Assembly: GCA_017860335.1 (NCBI GenBank)
Contig: JAFNAU010000007.1
Location: 1 to 19,193, forward strand
Direction of reading: 5' to 3'
Source of the DNA: Bacteroidota bacterium
GTDB lineage: Bacteria; Bacteroidota; Bacteroidia; Bacteroidales; Paludibacteraceae
Length of the DNA: 19,193 nucleotides
Notes under the pieces: generated by a model
Told to the model about the DNA's origin: nothing
The model's database searches: none
The model's input: only the letters and a program-made list of their open reading frames with translations
Shown here: one piece after another, positions 1 through 8,468 of the stretch
How positions within the stretch are numbered: the first letter of the stretch is position 1
How the letters are laid out: each line of letters starts with the position of its first letter
Made by a program: the position numbers and the translations under genes

Positions 1-1099
1 AAATTTGAAGTACCTTCCAGAAAGTGGTTTGATCAAACAGATAAATCCGGGAAATTCGGTGTCTCTATTCTGGAAGACTGTAAATTCGGCTCAGATAAAC
101 CTGATGCAAATACAATTCGTTTAACTCTTTTGTTCACTCCGGAAGTTAAAAATAACTTTGTAGTTCAGAAATCTCAGGATTGGGGAATTCATGAATTTAA
201 ATATGGAATTTATGCTCACGCCGGTGATTGGAAAAAAGCATTAACGCCATGGCAGGGACAATCATTTAATCAACCAATGTTGGCTTTTTCAGCAGATAAA
301 CATCAAGGAAATTCCGGAAAATATATCTCTTTGGTTAAGATTAGTTCTTCTCAAGTTGGATTAATGGCACTTAAGAAAATGGAACATTCTGATTATTATG
401 TTATACGAGTAAACGAACTTTTAGGTAAAAATGCTCAAAATATACATGTAAAATTCCCAATGAACATTGTCGATGCCTACGAAGTTAATGGGTTACGATG
501 CTAACAGAGATGACGGAAACATGGACGGACGACTAAGTATTCCAGCCGAGTTGATTTCGGATACACTATTCAATAATGATATCGCATTTAAAATAGGAAG
601 CAAAGTAGATGAAGAAAAAAATGCTTTAACATGTAAAGGTCAGGAAATACAATTGCCCGAAGGACGCTATAATTCCATTTATATTTTGGCAGCAGCTACA
701 AAAGAAACTGTTGGAAATTTTGTTGTAGGAGGAAAAGAAGTTGCTTTGCCTGTTCAGTATTGGTCCGGATATATTGGACAACATTATAATCGTGAATTTG
801 AACAAGATGACGTAACGGTAAAATCTATTAAGTCTCCTTATGTTAAGAAAGACAACATTGCTTGGTTCTCATCTCATAGGCATTATGCTTATCCGTCTAA
901 AAATAAAACATACGAATACAGCTATATTTTTAAATATAGAATTGATTTGCCGGAAAATGTGAATAGCATTAAATTGCCGGAAAATAAATTTATTAGAATC
1001 TTTGCAATCACAGCCGTTAAAGAAGATTTTTCGCAAACAAAATCTCTTCAGCCTTTATATGATGATTTTAGTGATGCAAAAAAGGTTGAATTACGATAA
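1..1099 (+). pseudogene. GH38 alpha-mannosidase, C-terminal part, frameshifted
   Basis: This is the 3' end of a glycoside hydrolase family 38 alpha-mannosidase, a retaining exo-enzyme removing alpha-linked mannose; the N-terminal catalytic part lies upstream of the window. Frame 1 opens with FEVPSRKWFDQ and later LEDCKFG and IRLTLLFTP, typical of the GH38 C-terminal beta domain. That frame ends at a stop at 502-504, just after AYEVNG. The protein resumes in frame 2 with NRDDGNMDG, then QIQLPEGRYN-like and NIAWFSSHRH stretches seen in the accessory C-terminal domain of Bacteroidota GH38 enzymes, and ends at TAA 1097-1099. Removing one G from GGG at 490-492 joins the frames. Family members I recall have several tens of residues between the EVNG and MDG motifs, so a small deletion is the other explanation. 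The family call is firm; whether it is a true pseudogene or a sequence error is open. Confidence 0.8.
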
Positions 1100-1126
1100 T
1101 AATATTTATTTGAAATTTTTTATAAA

Positions 1127-1404
1127 AGCTTCACCACACGTAACTGGAAGAAAATTGGTAATGGCTTGTTCAAATATGCCAAACCACGCGTAAATCCACA
1201 AACCAGTCAGTGTGAATTGACTGAAGTTGAATGCTTCGAGTTATGAGTGTTCTAACTCCTGATATTGTACCGGCTCCTGCTGATCAATATTTTGGATTAG
1301 AAGGTGGCTTTTATAAAGGCGATGGTGTAAATACTAAAAATCATGCTTTTTGCATTAGAGAATTAAGTTTGAAAGCCACCGGTGTGACTTATGTCATTCA
1401 ATAA
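1127..1404 (+). pseudogene. Decayed C-terminal stub of a DUF4998-type lipoprotein gene
   Basis: The translated stretch matches the C-terminus of the intact lipoprotein encoded at 8469-9833. In frame 2 (from about 1127) 22 of 30 residues agree, including the shared NPQTS and LTEV. Then a stop at 1243-1245 and a loss of roughly 24 bases relative to the intact copy break the frame. Frame 1 resumes at 1246 with SVLTPD, EGGFY, GDGVN and AFCIREL, with about 37 of 52 residues identical, and ends with YVIQ and TAA at 1402-1404. There is no start codon or 5' part: the first 300 or so codons of the homologue are missing, and the homology begins only about 30 bases after the GH38 stop. It is followed by a hairpin resembling the one after the intact copy. 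It is a relic, not a functional gene. Confidence 0.85.
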
Positions 1405-1430
1405 ATGCAGCATTTAGATCTTTAAATTTT

Positions 1431-1473
1431 TATAGGAGAATGTCACTATGAGCAATAGTGCTGTTCTCCTATA
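1431..1473 (+). terminator. Terminator-like hairpin after the gene stub
   Basis: Arms TATAGGAGAA (1431-1440) and TTCTCCTATA (1464-1473) pair perfectly. Inside them CACTAT (1444-1449) pairs with ATAGTG (1455-1460) around GAGCA. The hairpin lies 26 bases after the stop of the stub. Only a weak T-rich stretch follows. Its outer arms share the core ATAGGAGAA/TTCTCCTAT with the hairpin at 9849-9899. Confidence 0.6.
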
Positions 1474-1483
1474 ATTAAATATT

Positions 1484-1679
1484 TTATTGTGTGCGTTTCT
1501 CCATACCTAATCCGATTTTACGAAGCAGTGTAAAGCTGCATAATACCCGGTCACCTGAATGCATTCCGTCAAAGTAACAAAGAGTTTATGTCATCTGCAA
1601 TTAATTCAATTCCGTAGAACGAATAAATTGTTTTCGCGTTTAAGAATGAAGTGCAGACCTGCTCAAATTGTCTGAATGT
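1484..1679 (-). pseudogene. Decayed minus-strand gene fragment, possibly SGNH hydrolase C-terminus
   Basis: Reading leftward from 1679, an open stretch of 34 codons begins TFRQFEQV and ends GIELIADDINSL at 1578. Skipping one base (1577) continues it for 30 codons through YFDGMHSGDRV and LRKIGLGMEKRTQ to a TAA at 1486-1484. The amino-acid content looks like real protein and the two halves join with a one-base shift. An in-frame stop (TAA, read from about 1682) interrupts a possible further upstream extension to about 1724. The FDGMH string resembles the D-x-x-H catalytic block of SGNH/GDSL hydrolases, many of which are carbohydrate esterases, but H is not followed by the usual proline and the rest of the domain is absent. 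The family call is weak; the view that this is decayed coding sequence is stronger. Confidence 0.5.
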
Positions 1680-1724
1680 TTAAAAAGCCTGTGGATTAAT
1701 AAGATTGCAGAATAAATTAATCCC

Positions 1725-2022
1725 ATTTTAACCCGATTTTTAATTCTGTAAATTTTACTTTGTGTCAAGTTTATTATAAGATTTGCCAACGTAATTTCTT
1801 TTATGAATATTTCCATAACGGGAAAAGCTGTGTAAAAATTTAAATTCAGCGGAAATTAAAAACGACACATATAATTCAGTTTAATCTTAATAAAATATCA
1901 AATTCATGAAACACAAGCCGACTTAAGATTTCTTCTTTTCATCACAAAATATGTAGTTAAAACTGCATATCAAATAGAATGAAACATTAATTATTTTTTT
2001 AGTTACGTCAATCAAATTTTCA
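1725..2022. other. AT-rich intergenic leader of the susC operon
   Basis: About 300 bases without a recognisable gene precede susC and should hold its promoter. I found no clean match to the Bacteroidota promoter (TTTG, then TAnnTTTG at the usual spacing). The only structure I can support is the palindrome at 1949-1970. Further left, the space is occupied by the minus-strand fragment ending at 1484. Confidence 0.5.
1949..1970. promoter_or_regulatory. Palindrome upstream of susC, candidate operator
   Basis: ATATGTAGTT (1949-1958) and AACTGCATAT (1961-1970) form inverted 10-base arms with one mismatch around a two-base AA centre. It lies about 50 bases before the susC start, where a regulator site would be expected. 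No regulator gene is in the window, so its role is inferred. Confidence 0.3.
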
Positions 2023-5000
2023 ATGAGTAAATTAATACAAAAAAAACGATATGCTTTTGCCGTTTTACTTATGTTGTTTTCTGCATTGTGTTCAGGAGAG
2101 ATATCTGCGCAGAATATAGTAGTAAAAGGTGTCGTACGAGACAAGTCAGAAGCTATTCTTGGCGCCAAAGTTGTAGCCCGGTCAAATCCAAAAACCGGAG
2201 TTGCCACTGATAAAAATGGTTTTTTCACCATAAATACTGCGATTGGAGATGTACTGGAGATTAGTTTTATGGGTTATGAAACCAAGACTGTAAAAGTAAC
2301 AGGACCTGAGGACCTTAAAATAACCCTGGATGAGGCGCTGAAGACACTGGATGAAGTTACGATTGTAGCTTTTGGTAAACAGAAAAAAGAAAGTGTTGTA
2401 GCTTCAGTATCCACTGTAAGACCGGCAGACCTGCGCGTCCCTACCAGTAACCTGACAACTGCTTTAGGTGGACGTATTGCCGGTTTAATTACTATGCAAA
2501 CCTCCGGTGAACCGGGTGCAGATAATGCACAATTCTTCGTGCGTGGTGTAGCCACATTCAATAATTTTTCAAGAGGACCGCTGATTTTAATTGACAATAT
2601 GGAGCTATCTTCCAATGATTTAGCCCGTTTGTCTGTTGACGATATTCAGAGTTTCTCTATCATGAAGGATGCAACTGCTACCTCACTTTATGGATCACGC
2701 GGAGCTAATGGGGTTATCTTGGTGACTACTAAAATGGGTTTGGAAGGAAGGACAAAGTTAAACTTCCGCTACGAAAAATCGACCAGTCAGCCTACCCGCA
2801 CTGTTGATTTTGCCGATCCGTTGACTTATATGAGACTTAACAATGAAGCCATTGTAACACGTCATCCTGACTACACCCGCCGGTATAGTGACGAGCAAAT
2901 TGCAGGAGTAGAATCGGGTATAAACCCATATTATTACCCTGCAAACGATTGGTTAAAGTTACTGTTTAAAAATGTTGCAGAAAATGATCGTTTCAATATG
3001 AACTTAAGCGGAGGTGGCAAAATGGTGAAATATTACGTTGCCGGTTCGCTTACCAACGATAATGGAATTCTGAAAGTGGATAAACGCAATAATTTTAACA
3101 ACAATATCAGCATCAAAAACGTAAATCTTCGTTCGAATACCGATATTGAATTTACCCCCACCACAATGGGTTCCATTAAATTTAACGCCAACTTCCGCGA
3201 TGCAAGCGGTCCTATGTACACGGGGAATCAAATGTATCAACGCGTAATGTTGTCCAATCCCGTTGATTTTCCGGCCTATTATCAACCCGATGAAATTAAT
3301 CTGAACACCAAACACATACTGTTTGGAGGAACACCTTCTTACAGTTTTATCAATCCTTATGCCGATATGGTGAAGGGTTATCAGCAGTCAACTCAAACCA
3401 ATTTGGTGGCTCAGATAGAGTTAAGACAAAAACTTGATTTTATTACAAAGGGCTTATTTACCCGTTTCATGGCAAGTACCACCCGTCAGTCCGTTTATTC
3501 CATTAACCGGTCTTACACGCCGTACTATTATACAATGAGTACCTACAACCCGATTACCGGATACTTTAAGTTGGGTAATTTTTCAGTAGGAAATGAGTCG
3601 TTAGGTTTCTCAGGTAATGATAAGGCAAAAAATGTTTATTCAACAGTTTATGGTGAATATGCCATCAATTACGAAAAAACATTTAATGAAAAACATGACT
3701 TCTCAGCCATGTTGGTAGGTACACTCAGAGAAGTAGTTACTTCCGATTTCGGTAATGATCTACAACTTTCTCTTCCTACGAGAAATATCGGTGTTTCAGG
3801 TCGTTTTACGTATGGCTATGATCATAGATATTTTACGGAAGCAAACTTTGGATACAACGGAGCTGAACGTTTTGCAAAAAACCACCAATTTGGTTTTTTC
3901 CCATCCTTTGGAGCTGGATGGATTCTTTCCAATGAAAAGTTCTGGAAAAAATCCAGTATTATTTCAAATTTGAAATTGAAAGCCACTTATGGTTTGGTGG
4001 GTAATGATGCTATCGGTGATGCTAACGACCGCTTTTTCTATCTGGACAGGGTATCAATGGATAAAGGCCTTGGCAATGATTTTGGAGAATCGGGAGGCGG
4101 TAATTCCTCCGGTATTTCATTTAACCGTTTTGCAAATACAAGTATAACCTGGGAAAAAGCAGCAAAGACGAATCTTGGACTTGAATTGGGTTTGTTTAAA
4201 GAACTTGATTTTCAGTTCGACTGGTTTAACGAACGAAGAACTTGTATCCTTATCAACCGAACTGCCATTCCTACAACTATGGGATTATCAGATTTTCCTG
4301 CAGCAGAAGGTTTTGCCCCGGCGGATGTCCGCGCTAATGTTGGTGCTGCAAAATCCTATGGATTTGAATCTACGCTTACCGAAAACCATAGTTTTAATAA
4401 AAATGTGTGGTTAAGAACCAATATGACCTTTACGTATGCAGTCAGCAAATATACTTCTTTTGAGGAAATGGTTCCGGCAGAAATGTATTGGTTAAAAACA
4501 GAAGGAACTTATTTAGGACAACAAAAAGGACTTATTGCAGAACGTTTGTTTATCGATGAAACAGATATTGCAAACTCACCAACTCAAACATTTGATAAAG
4601 TGAATGATATTCCTGTAATGCCCGGAGATATTAAATATAAAGATATTAATAAAGATGGTATCATTGATTCGCACGACGTAGTTCCTATTGGCTATTCCAA
4701 TGTTCCTCAGATTGAAGGTGGATTTGGTGCCTCATTCGGCTTCTATGGTATTGATATTAACTTTTTTATGCAAGGAGCAGCGCGGGTTTCATTTTTAATG
4801 GATCCTACTGCCAATGTAGATTGGGGAAGTGGTAAATTAGGAACGGCACCATTTATTGGCAATCACTCCTTACTGAAAGCCTGGGCAGACGATCACTGGT
4901 CGGAAACAAACCGAAATTGCTACGCTTTGTGGCCACGTTTATCGGATACTTCAAGGCCAAATAACGAACAGTCAAGTACCTGGTGGTTACGAGATGGAAG

Positions 5001-5211
5001 TTATCTCCGCTTAAAATCAGTAGAAATTGGATATACAGTGCCTGAAAAACTAACAAAAAAAGCGAATATACAACAGTTGCGTTTATATTGTAGTGGTATG
5101 AATTTACTTAGTCTTAACAGCTTTAAATTATGGGATGTGGAAATGGGAGGCAGTGGATTAAACTATCCAATCCAACGAATTTTTAACCTTGGTTTAAGCT
5201 TAAACTTTTAA
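2023..5211 (+). CDS. susC: SusC-like TonB-dependent outer-membrane glycan transporter
   Basis: A 1062-residue SusC/RagA-family TonB-dependent transporter, which forms the outer-membrane barrel importing oligosaccharides and works with the lid protein SusD encoded next to it. A signal peptide spans about residues 1-30, ending ISAQ. A carboxypeptidase-regulatory-like beta domain follows (about 33-108), then a TonB-box-like stretch LDEVTIVAFG at 109-118. The plug domain (about 130-235) carries FVRGVATF, LILIDNMEL, SIMKDATATSLYGSRGANG and VILVTTK, all hallmarks of the family. The remaining 800 or so residues are the beta barrel, and the protein ends in phenylalanine (LGLSLNF), as outer-membrane barrels do. 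Length is normal. The start at 2023 directly precedes a basic signal-peptide n-region (SKLIQKKR). It leads an operon and is followed by susD after 11 bases. The substrate cannot be read from the sequence; the mannosidase neighbours suggest mannosides. Confidence 0.96.
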   Translation: MSKLIQKKRYAFAVLLMLFSALCSGEISAQNIVVKGVVRDKSEAILGAKVVARSNPKTGVATDKNGFFTINTAIGDVLEISFMGYETKTVKVTGPEDLKITLDEALKTLDEVTIVAFGKQKKESVVASVSTVRPADLRVPTSNLTTALGGRIAGLITMQTSGEPGADNAQFFVRGVATFNNFSRGPLILIDNMELSSNDLARLSVDDIQSFSIMKDATATSLYGSRGANGVILVTTKMGLEGRTKLNFRYEKSTSQPTRTVDFADPLTYMRLNNEAIVTRHPDYTRRYSDEQIAGVESGINPYYYPANDWLKLLFKNVAENDRFNMNLSGGGKMVKYYVAGSLTNDNGILKVDKRNNFNNNISIKNVNLRSNTDIEFTPTTMGSIKFNANFRDASGPMYTGNQMYQRVMLSNPVDFPAYYQPDEINLNTKHILFGGTPSYSFINPYADMVKGYQQSTQTNLVAQIELRQKLDFITKGLFTRFMASTTRQSVYSINRSYTPYYYTMSTYNPITGYFKLGNFSVGNESLGFSGNDKAKNVYSTVYGEYAINYEKTFNEKHDFSAMLVGTLREVVTSDFGNDLQLSLPTRNIGVSGRFTYGYDHRYFTEANFGYNGAERFAKNHQFGFFPSFGAGWILSNEKFWKKSSIISNLKLKATYGLVGNDAIGDANDRFFYLDRVSMDKGLGNDFGESGGGNSSGISFNRFANTSITWEKAAKTNLGLELGLFKELDFQFDWFNERRTCILINRTAIPTTMGLSDFPAAEGFAPADVRANVGAAKSYGFESTLTENHSFNKNVWLRTNMTFTYAVSKYTSFEEMVPAEMYWLKTEGTYLGQQKGLIAERLFIDETDIANSPTQTFDKVNDIPVMPGDIKYKDINKDGIIDSHDVVPIGYSNVPQIEGGFGASFGFYGIDINFFMQGAARVSFLMDPTANVDWGSGKLGTAPFIGNHSLLKAWADDHWSETNRNCYALWPRLSDTSRPNNEQSSTWWLRDGSYLRLKSVEIGYTVPEKLTKKANIQQLRLYCSGMNLLSLNSFKLWDVEMGGSGLNYPIQRIFNLGLSLNF

Positions 5212-5222
5212 TATTTAGAATC

Positions 5223-7226
5223 ATGAAAAAAATAATATATTCAACGATATTTGCGCTTTTGATTTTTATTTGCGCCTCTTGCTCTGATTATTTAGACATT
5301 GTACCGGATAACATTCCCAGTGTTCAACAAGTGTTCGATACACGTGCGAATGCGTTCAAAATGCTATATACCTGCTACGATTATATTCCAAGAGCAGCGA
5401 ACGTATTCCAAAATCCGGCACTCTTATGTGGTGATGAAAACTGGAATCCGGAGTTTGTTGATCCAAACTTTTATTATTACAGGAATAAAAGCACCGTATT
5501 AATTGCTAAAGGAGAACTAAATAAAACTGATCCATTGTTAAATTACTGGGATGGAGGAGATTATTCAAACTTAGATCAAAAGTTTGGAGATGGGAATGAA
5601 CAAACAAGAATTAAAAGCCTTTGGGCAGGGATAAGAAACTGCAACACATTCATTGATAAGATAGATGAAGTGCCCGATATGATGCCTGATGAAAGAGCGC
5701 AATGGAAAGCTGAGGCAAAAGTATTGAAAGCCTATTACCATTATTATCTACTTCAGATGTACGGTCCTATACCGTTTATGGGCGAAAATCTTGATATTTC
5801 CTTATCTCCGGAACAAGTTCAGCGTGAAAGAGAACCGGTAGATCAGGTAGTAAGTGAAATAGTAGCAGTACTTGATGACGCCATTAAGAGCAATGGTCTG
5901 CAAACTGCTTATGTAGCTCGTCGCGCAGAATTAGGGCGCATTAATCTTCCGATTGCGTTAGCTATTAAAGCAAAGGTGCTGGTCTTAGCGGCAAGCCCGA
6001 TTTTCAACGGAAATACTGAATTTAGTAGCTTCGTGAATTCGAAAGGCGAGCCTTTTATTAACCCTGTTTACTCCGAAAAAAAATGGCAAGTTGCCGCAGA
6101 AGCTTGTAAAGCAGCTATTGAAGCAGCTCACAATGCTTCTATAAATTTCTATACCTTTGATAAGAAGGCAAATAGTTTAGATGACATCTCTGACACAACA
6201 CAGCTTGAGTTAAACTTACGCGGACAGATTACGGAAAATGTTGACAATCCCGAGTTAATCTGGGGACAACGCCAGGATGTTCAACGTATGATTTATTATG
6301 CGTCTTGTCCGCTGTACGCTATGCAAATAAGCGCCCGTCCATTAGGGTTTAATAATCTTCACGGAGCTACTATGAATGTAGTAGATCAATTCTATACCGA
6401 AAACGGAATTCCGATTGAGGAAGATAAAACTTATAATTACTCTAACCGCTTTAGTTTGATTCGCGTGCCTGTGAAAGATCGTCTTTATTTCAATTCCGAT
6501 ACTACTATCAGAGTGCCCTATTATAATACAAATAGAGAACCCAGATTTTACGCTTACTTAGGTTTTGACCAGGGACGATATTATTCTAAAGAAATATCCG
6601 ATGATCGTAATAGCTATGTAATTCACTCAAAAGCCAATGATTTTGCAGGCGCTAAGAATACGATGTATTCTGTTACAGGTTATACTTGCAAAAAACTTAT
6701 TCCATGGAATAGAGAATGGATCATAAATTCTACCGACAATATTGGTGAAGTAATCTATTTCTTCCCTGTCATCCGTTTATCCGATCTTTATCTGATGTGC
6801 GCCGAAGCATTGAACGAATCAAAACCGCAGCCGGACGCTGAAGTCTATCAATACATCCAACCGATACGAACTAAAGCCGGATTAGACACCGAAACGGGAA
6901 GTCTGGTTCAGACATGGGCAAAATACAGTTCCAATCCTGCTAAACCAACAACCAAAGAAGGTATGAGAGACATTATTCGTAACGAAAGAATGGTGGAGTT
7001 AGCATTTGAAGGACAACGGTACTGGGATCTGAAACGCTGGATGAAAGCCTCAGAATATCTAAATAAACCTATTCGCGGATGGAATACGGAAGGAACCGCA
7101 GAAAGTGACTATTATTTGGAAACGTATATTTATCAGCGAAAATTTGCTCGAAAAGATTACTTCTGGCCTATTCGTCAAAAATCGATTGATTCAAATCATA
7201 AATTGGTACAAAATTTAGGTTGGTAA
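5223..7226 (+). CDS. susD: SusD/RagB-family surface glycan-binding lipoprotein
   Basis: A 667-residue SusD-like lipoprotein that forms the hinged lid on SusC and delivers glycan to the transporter. The lipoprotein signal ends at Cys20 (FICASC), followed by SDYLDIVPD as in many family members. The body has the alpha-helical, TPR-like features of the family. Diagnostic C-terminal motifs are NERMVELAFEG and RYWDLKRW (starting near residue 587) and the terminal YFWPIRQ through LVQNLGW, which matches the usual ending of SusD proteins. It is somewhat longer than the classical SusD (about 550 residues), consistent with the larger RagB-like group. It starts 11 bases after susC and is followed 30 bases later by a lipoprotein gene, so it is co-transcribed. 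Confidence 0.96.
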   Translation: MKKIIYSTIFALLIFICASCSDYLDIVPDNIPSVQQVFDTRANAFKMLYTCYDYIPRAANVFQNPALLCGDENWNPEFVDPNFYYYRNKSTVLIAKGELNKTDPLLNYWDGGDYSNLDQKFGDGNEQTRIKSLWAGIRNCNTFIDKIDEVPDMMPDERAQWKAEAKVLKAYYHYYLLQMYGPIPFMGENLDISLSPEQVQREREPVDQVVSEIVAVLDDAIKSNGLQTAYVARRAELGRINLPIALAIKAKVLVLAASPIFNGNTEFSSFVNSKGEPFINPVYSEKKWQVAAEACKAAIEAAHNASINFYTFDKKANSLDDISDTTQLELNLRGQITENVDNPELIWGQRQDVQRMIYYASCPLYAMQISARPLGFNNLHGATMNVVDQFYTENGIPIEEDKTYNYSNRFSLIRVPVKDRLYFNSDTTIRVPYYNTNREPRFYAYLGFDQGRYYSKEISDDRNSYVIHSKANDFAGAKNTMYSVTGYTCKKLIPWNREWIINSTDNIGEVIYFFPVIRLSDLYLMCAEALNESKPQPDAEVYQYIQPIRTKAGLDTETGSLVQTWAKYSSNPAKPTTKEGMRDIIRNERMVELAFEGQRYWDLKRWMKASEYLNKPIRGWNTEGTAESDYYLETYIYQRKFARKDYFWPIRQKSIDSNHKLVQNLGW

Positions 7227-7256
7227 TTTCTAATCCTATAAAACAAATATAAATAT

Positions 7257-8453
7257 ATGAAAAGAATAGTTTTATTACTGGGTGTTGTTATTTTTCTTTT
7301 TGCCTGTTCGGAAGAAAATCTATTGAAACCTTTCGGTCCTAAAGATACTTCAGCCCCGGACGTTTTGACAAAAGTTTCTTATACGGCTATTCCGGGCGGT
7401 GCAAAGATAAACTATGTATTGCCGCTTGATCCGGATTTGTCGTATGTAAAAGCAGAATACACTGTCAATGGCGAAATGAAAAGTGTTGTTTCCTCGCAAT
7501 ACAATACAAATCTTACGATAGAAGGACTTCCCGAGAAGAAAAATTATGAGGTGGACTTATATAGTATAGATAAAAACAACAATCAGTCTCAGCCCGTACA
7601 TATTACAATTTGTCCTGAAGAACCTCCGGTAAATGTGATGTTTGCCAGTTTGAAAGTTAATGTCGATTTTGGAGGCTTCAAAATTGATTATCAAAATCCG
7701 TCACAATCGGAATTGTCTATCTATTTCCTGCGAAAAGATAGTGTTTCGGGAAAATTGATTTTTTATCAGGCGAGAGTTTTCTCTCAAGCGAAGGGAATCT
7801 ATCAGGTCGTAGGTTTACCTAACGAAAAGAACAAATTTGGAGTGTTTGTCAGGGACAGATTTGGCAATACTTCCTCCACATTGGAGTTTGAAGATAAGCC
7901 ATGGAGAGAAGAATATGTAAAGAAGAACAATTTCAAGTATATTGGAAAACCACAAGTGGTTGATAATGACGACTGGTATTCCTGGAGCGGACGTCCACAG
8001 GTGCTTTGGGATGATGTGGTTGGAGACTGGAATTTTGCATCTACCGGCCCGGAGGGAAAATTCCCGCATTATTTCTGTATTGACTTAGGCGATACTGTAC
8101 CTATTGGGCGTATTTTATTACAACAACGTGGCGTATTTGGAGGAGCTTGTCCAAAACACTTTGATGTGTATGGAGCTGCAAAATTGCCTGCCGTAAATTA
8201 TGCCAGTCCTTTGGAAGGATGGACAAAATTGAACGACAAAACATTTGAAGTCGTTCGCCCTTCGGGACGTAAACCCGGCGAACCCAATACTACCGAGGAT
8301 ACGGAAGCCGCTTTTAAGGGAATCATGTTTACCATTGACAAGCCGTTTCCTCATCCTGCCGTTAGGTATGTGCGTTTTGTGTTCTTAGATGCGTTTGACG
8401 GTCAAATCTCGATTTACTTATCTGAAGTAAGTTTTTGGGGACAATGGAAATAA
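7257..8453 (+). CDS. PUL surface lipoprotein, DUF4959/DUF5126/DUF5000 (copy A)
   Basis: A 398-residue lipoprotein of a type often found directly after susD. The signal ends at Cys17 (FLFAC), and SEEN follows, an acidic stretch like the lipoprotein export signal for the cell surface in Bacteroidota. Residues about 18-120 look like the fibronectin-like DUF4959 domain (LLKPFGPKDTSAP, YTAIPGGAKI, IDKNNNQS). About 122-225 fits the second beta domain, DUF5126 (VFVRDRFGNTSS, DKPWREEY). About 240-398 is the DUF5000 discoidin-like (F5/8 type C) domain (DNDDWYSW, ICIDLG-type strand, VRYVRFVFLD, SFWGQWK). By analogy it is a surface glycan-binding protein; no catalytic motif is visible. It is closely related to the gene at 9966-11174. 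Confidence 0.88.
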   Translation: MKRIVLLLGVVIFLFACSEENLLKPFGPKDTSAPDVLTKVSYTAIPGGAKINYVLPLDPDLSYVKAEYTVNGEMKSVVSSQYNTNLTIEGLPEKKNYEVDLYSIDKNNNQSQPVHITICPEEPPVNVMFASLKVNVDFGGFKIDYQNPSQSELSIYFLRKDSVSGKLIFYQARVFSQAKGIYQVVGLPNEKNKFGVFVRDRFGNTSSTLEFEDKPWREEYVKKNNFKYIGKPQVVDNDDWYSWSGRPQVLWDDVVGDWNFASTGPEGKFPHYFCIDLGDTVPIGRILLQQRGVFGGACPKHFDVYGAAKLPAVNYASPLEGWTKLNDKTFEVVRPSGRKPGEPNTTEDTEAAFKGIMFTIDKPFPHPAVRYVRFVFLDAFDGQISIYLSEVSFWGQWK

Positions 8454-8468
8454 ATTAAATAGACAGAT

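Noticed and set aside
1002..1193. Short + strand open frame spanning the GH38 end and the stub
   Set aside because: It is out of frame with both recognised coding remnants and has no protein-like features.
1759..1785. TTTG followed by AAGATTTG as a Bacteroidota promoter for susC
   Set aside because: The second box lacks the leading T of TAnnTTTG, and the spacing of 15 bases is shorter than the usual 19-21, so it is not convincing.
1923..2231. Minus-strand open frame overlapping the start of susC
   Set aside because: It covers the susC leader and signal peptide region in antisense, and its translation shows no recognisable protein.
8454..8468. Possible operon break between the two lipoprotein genes
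   Set aside because: The gap is only 15 bases with no hairpin, so the genes are better read as co-transcribed.
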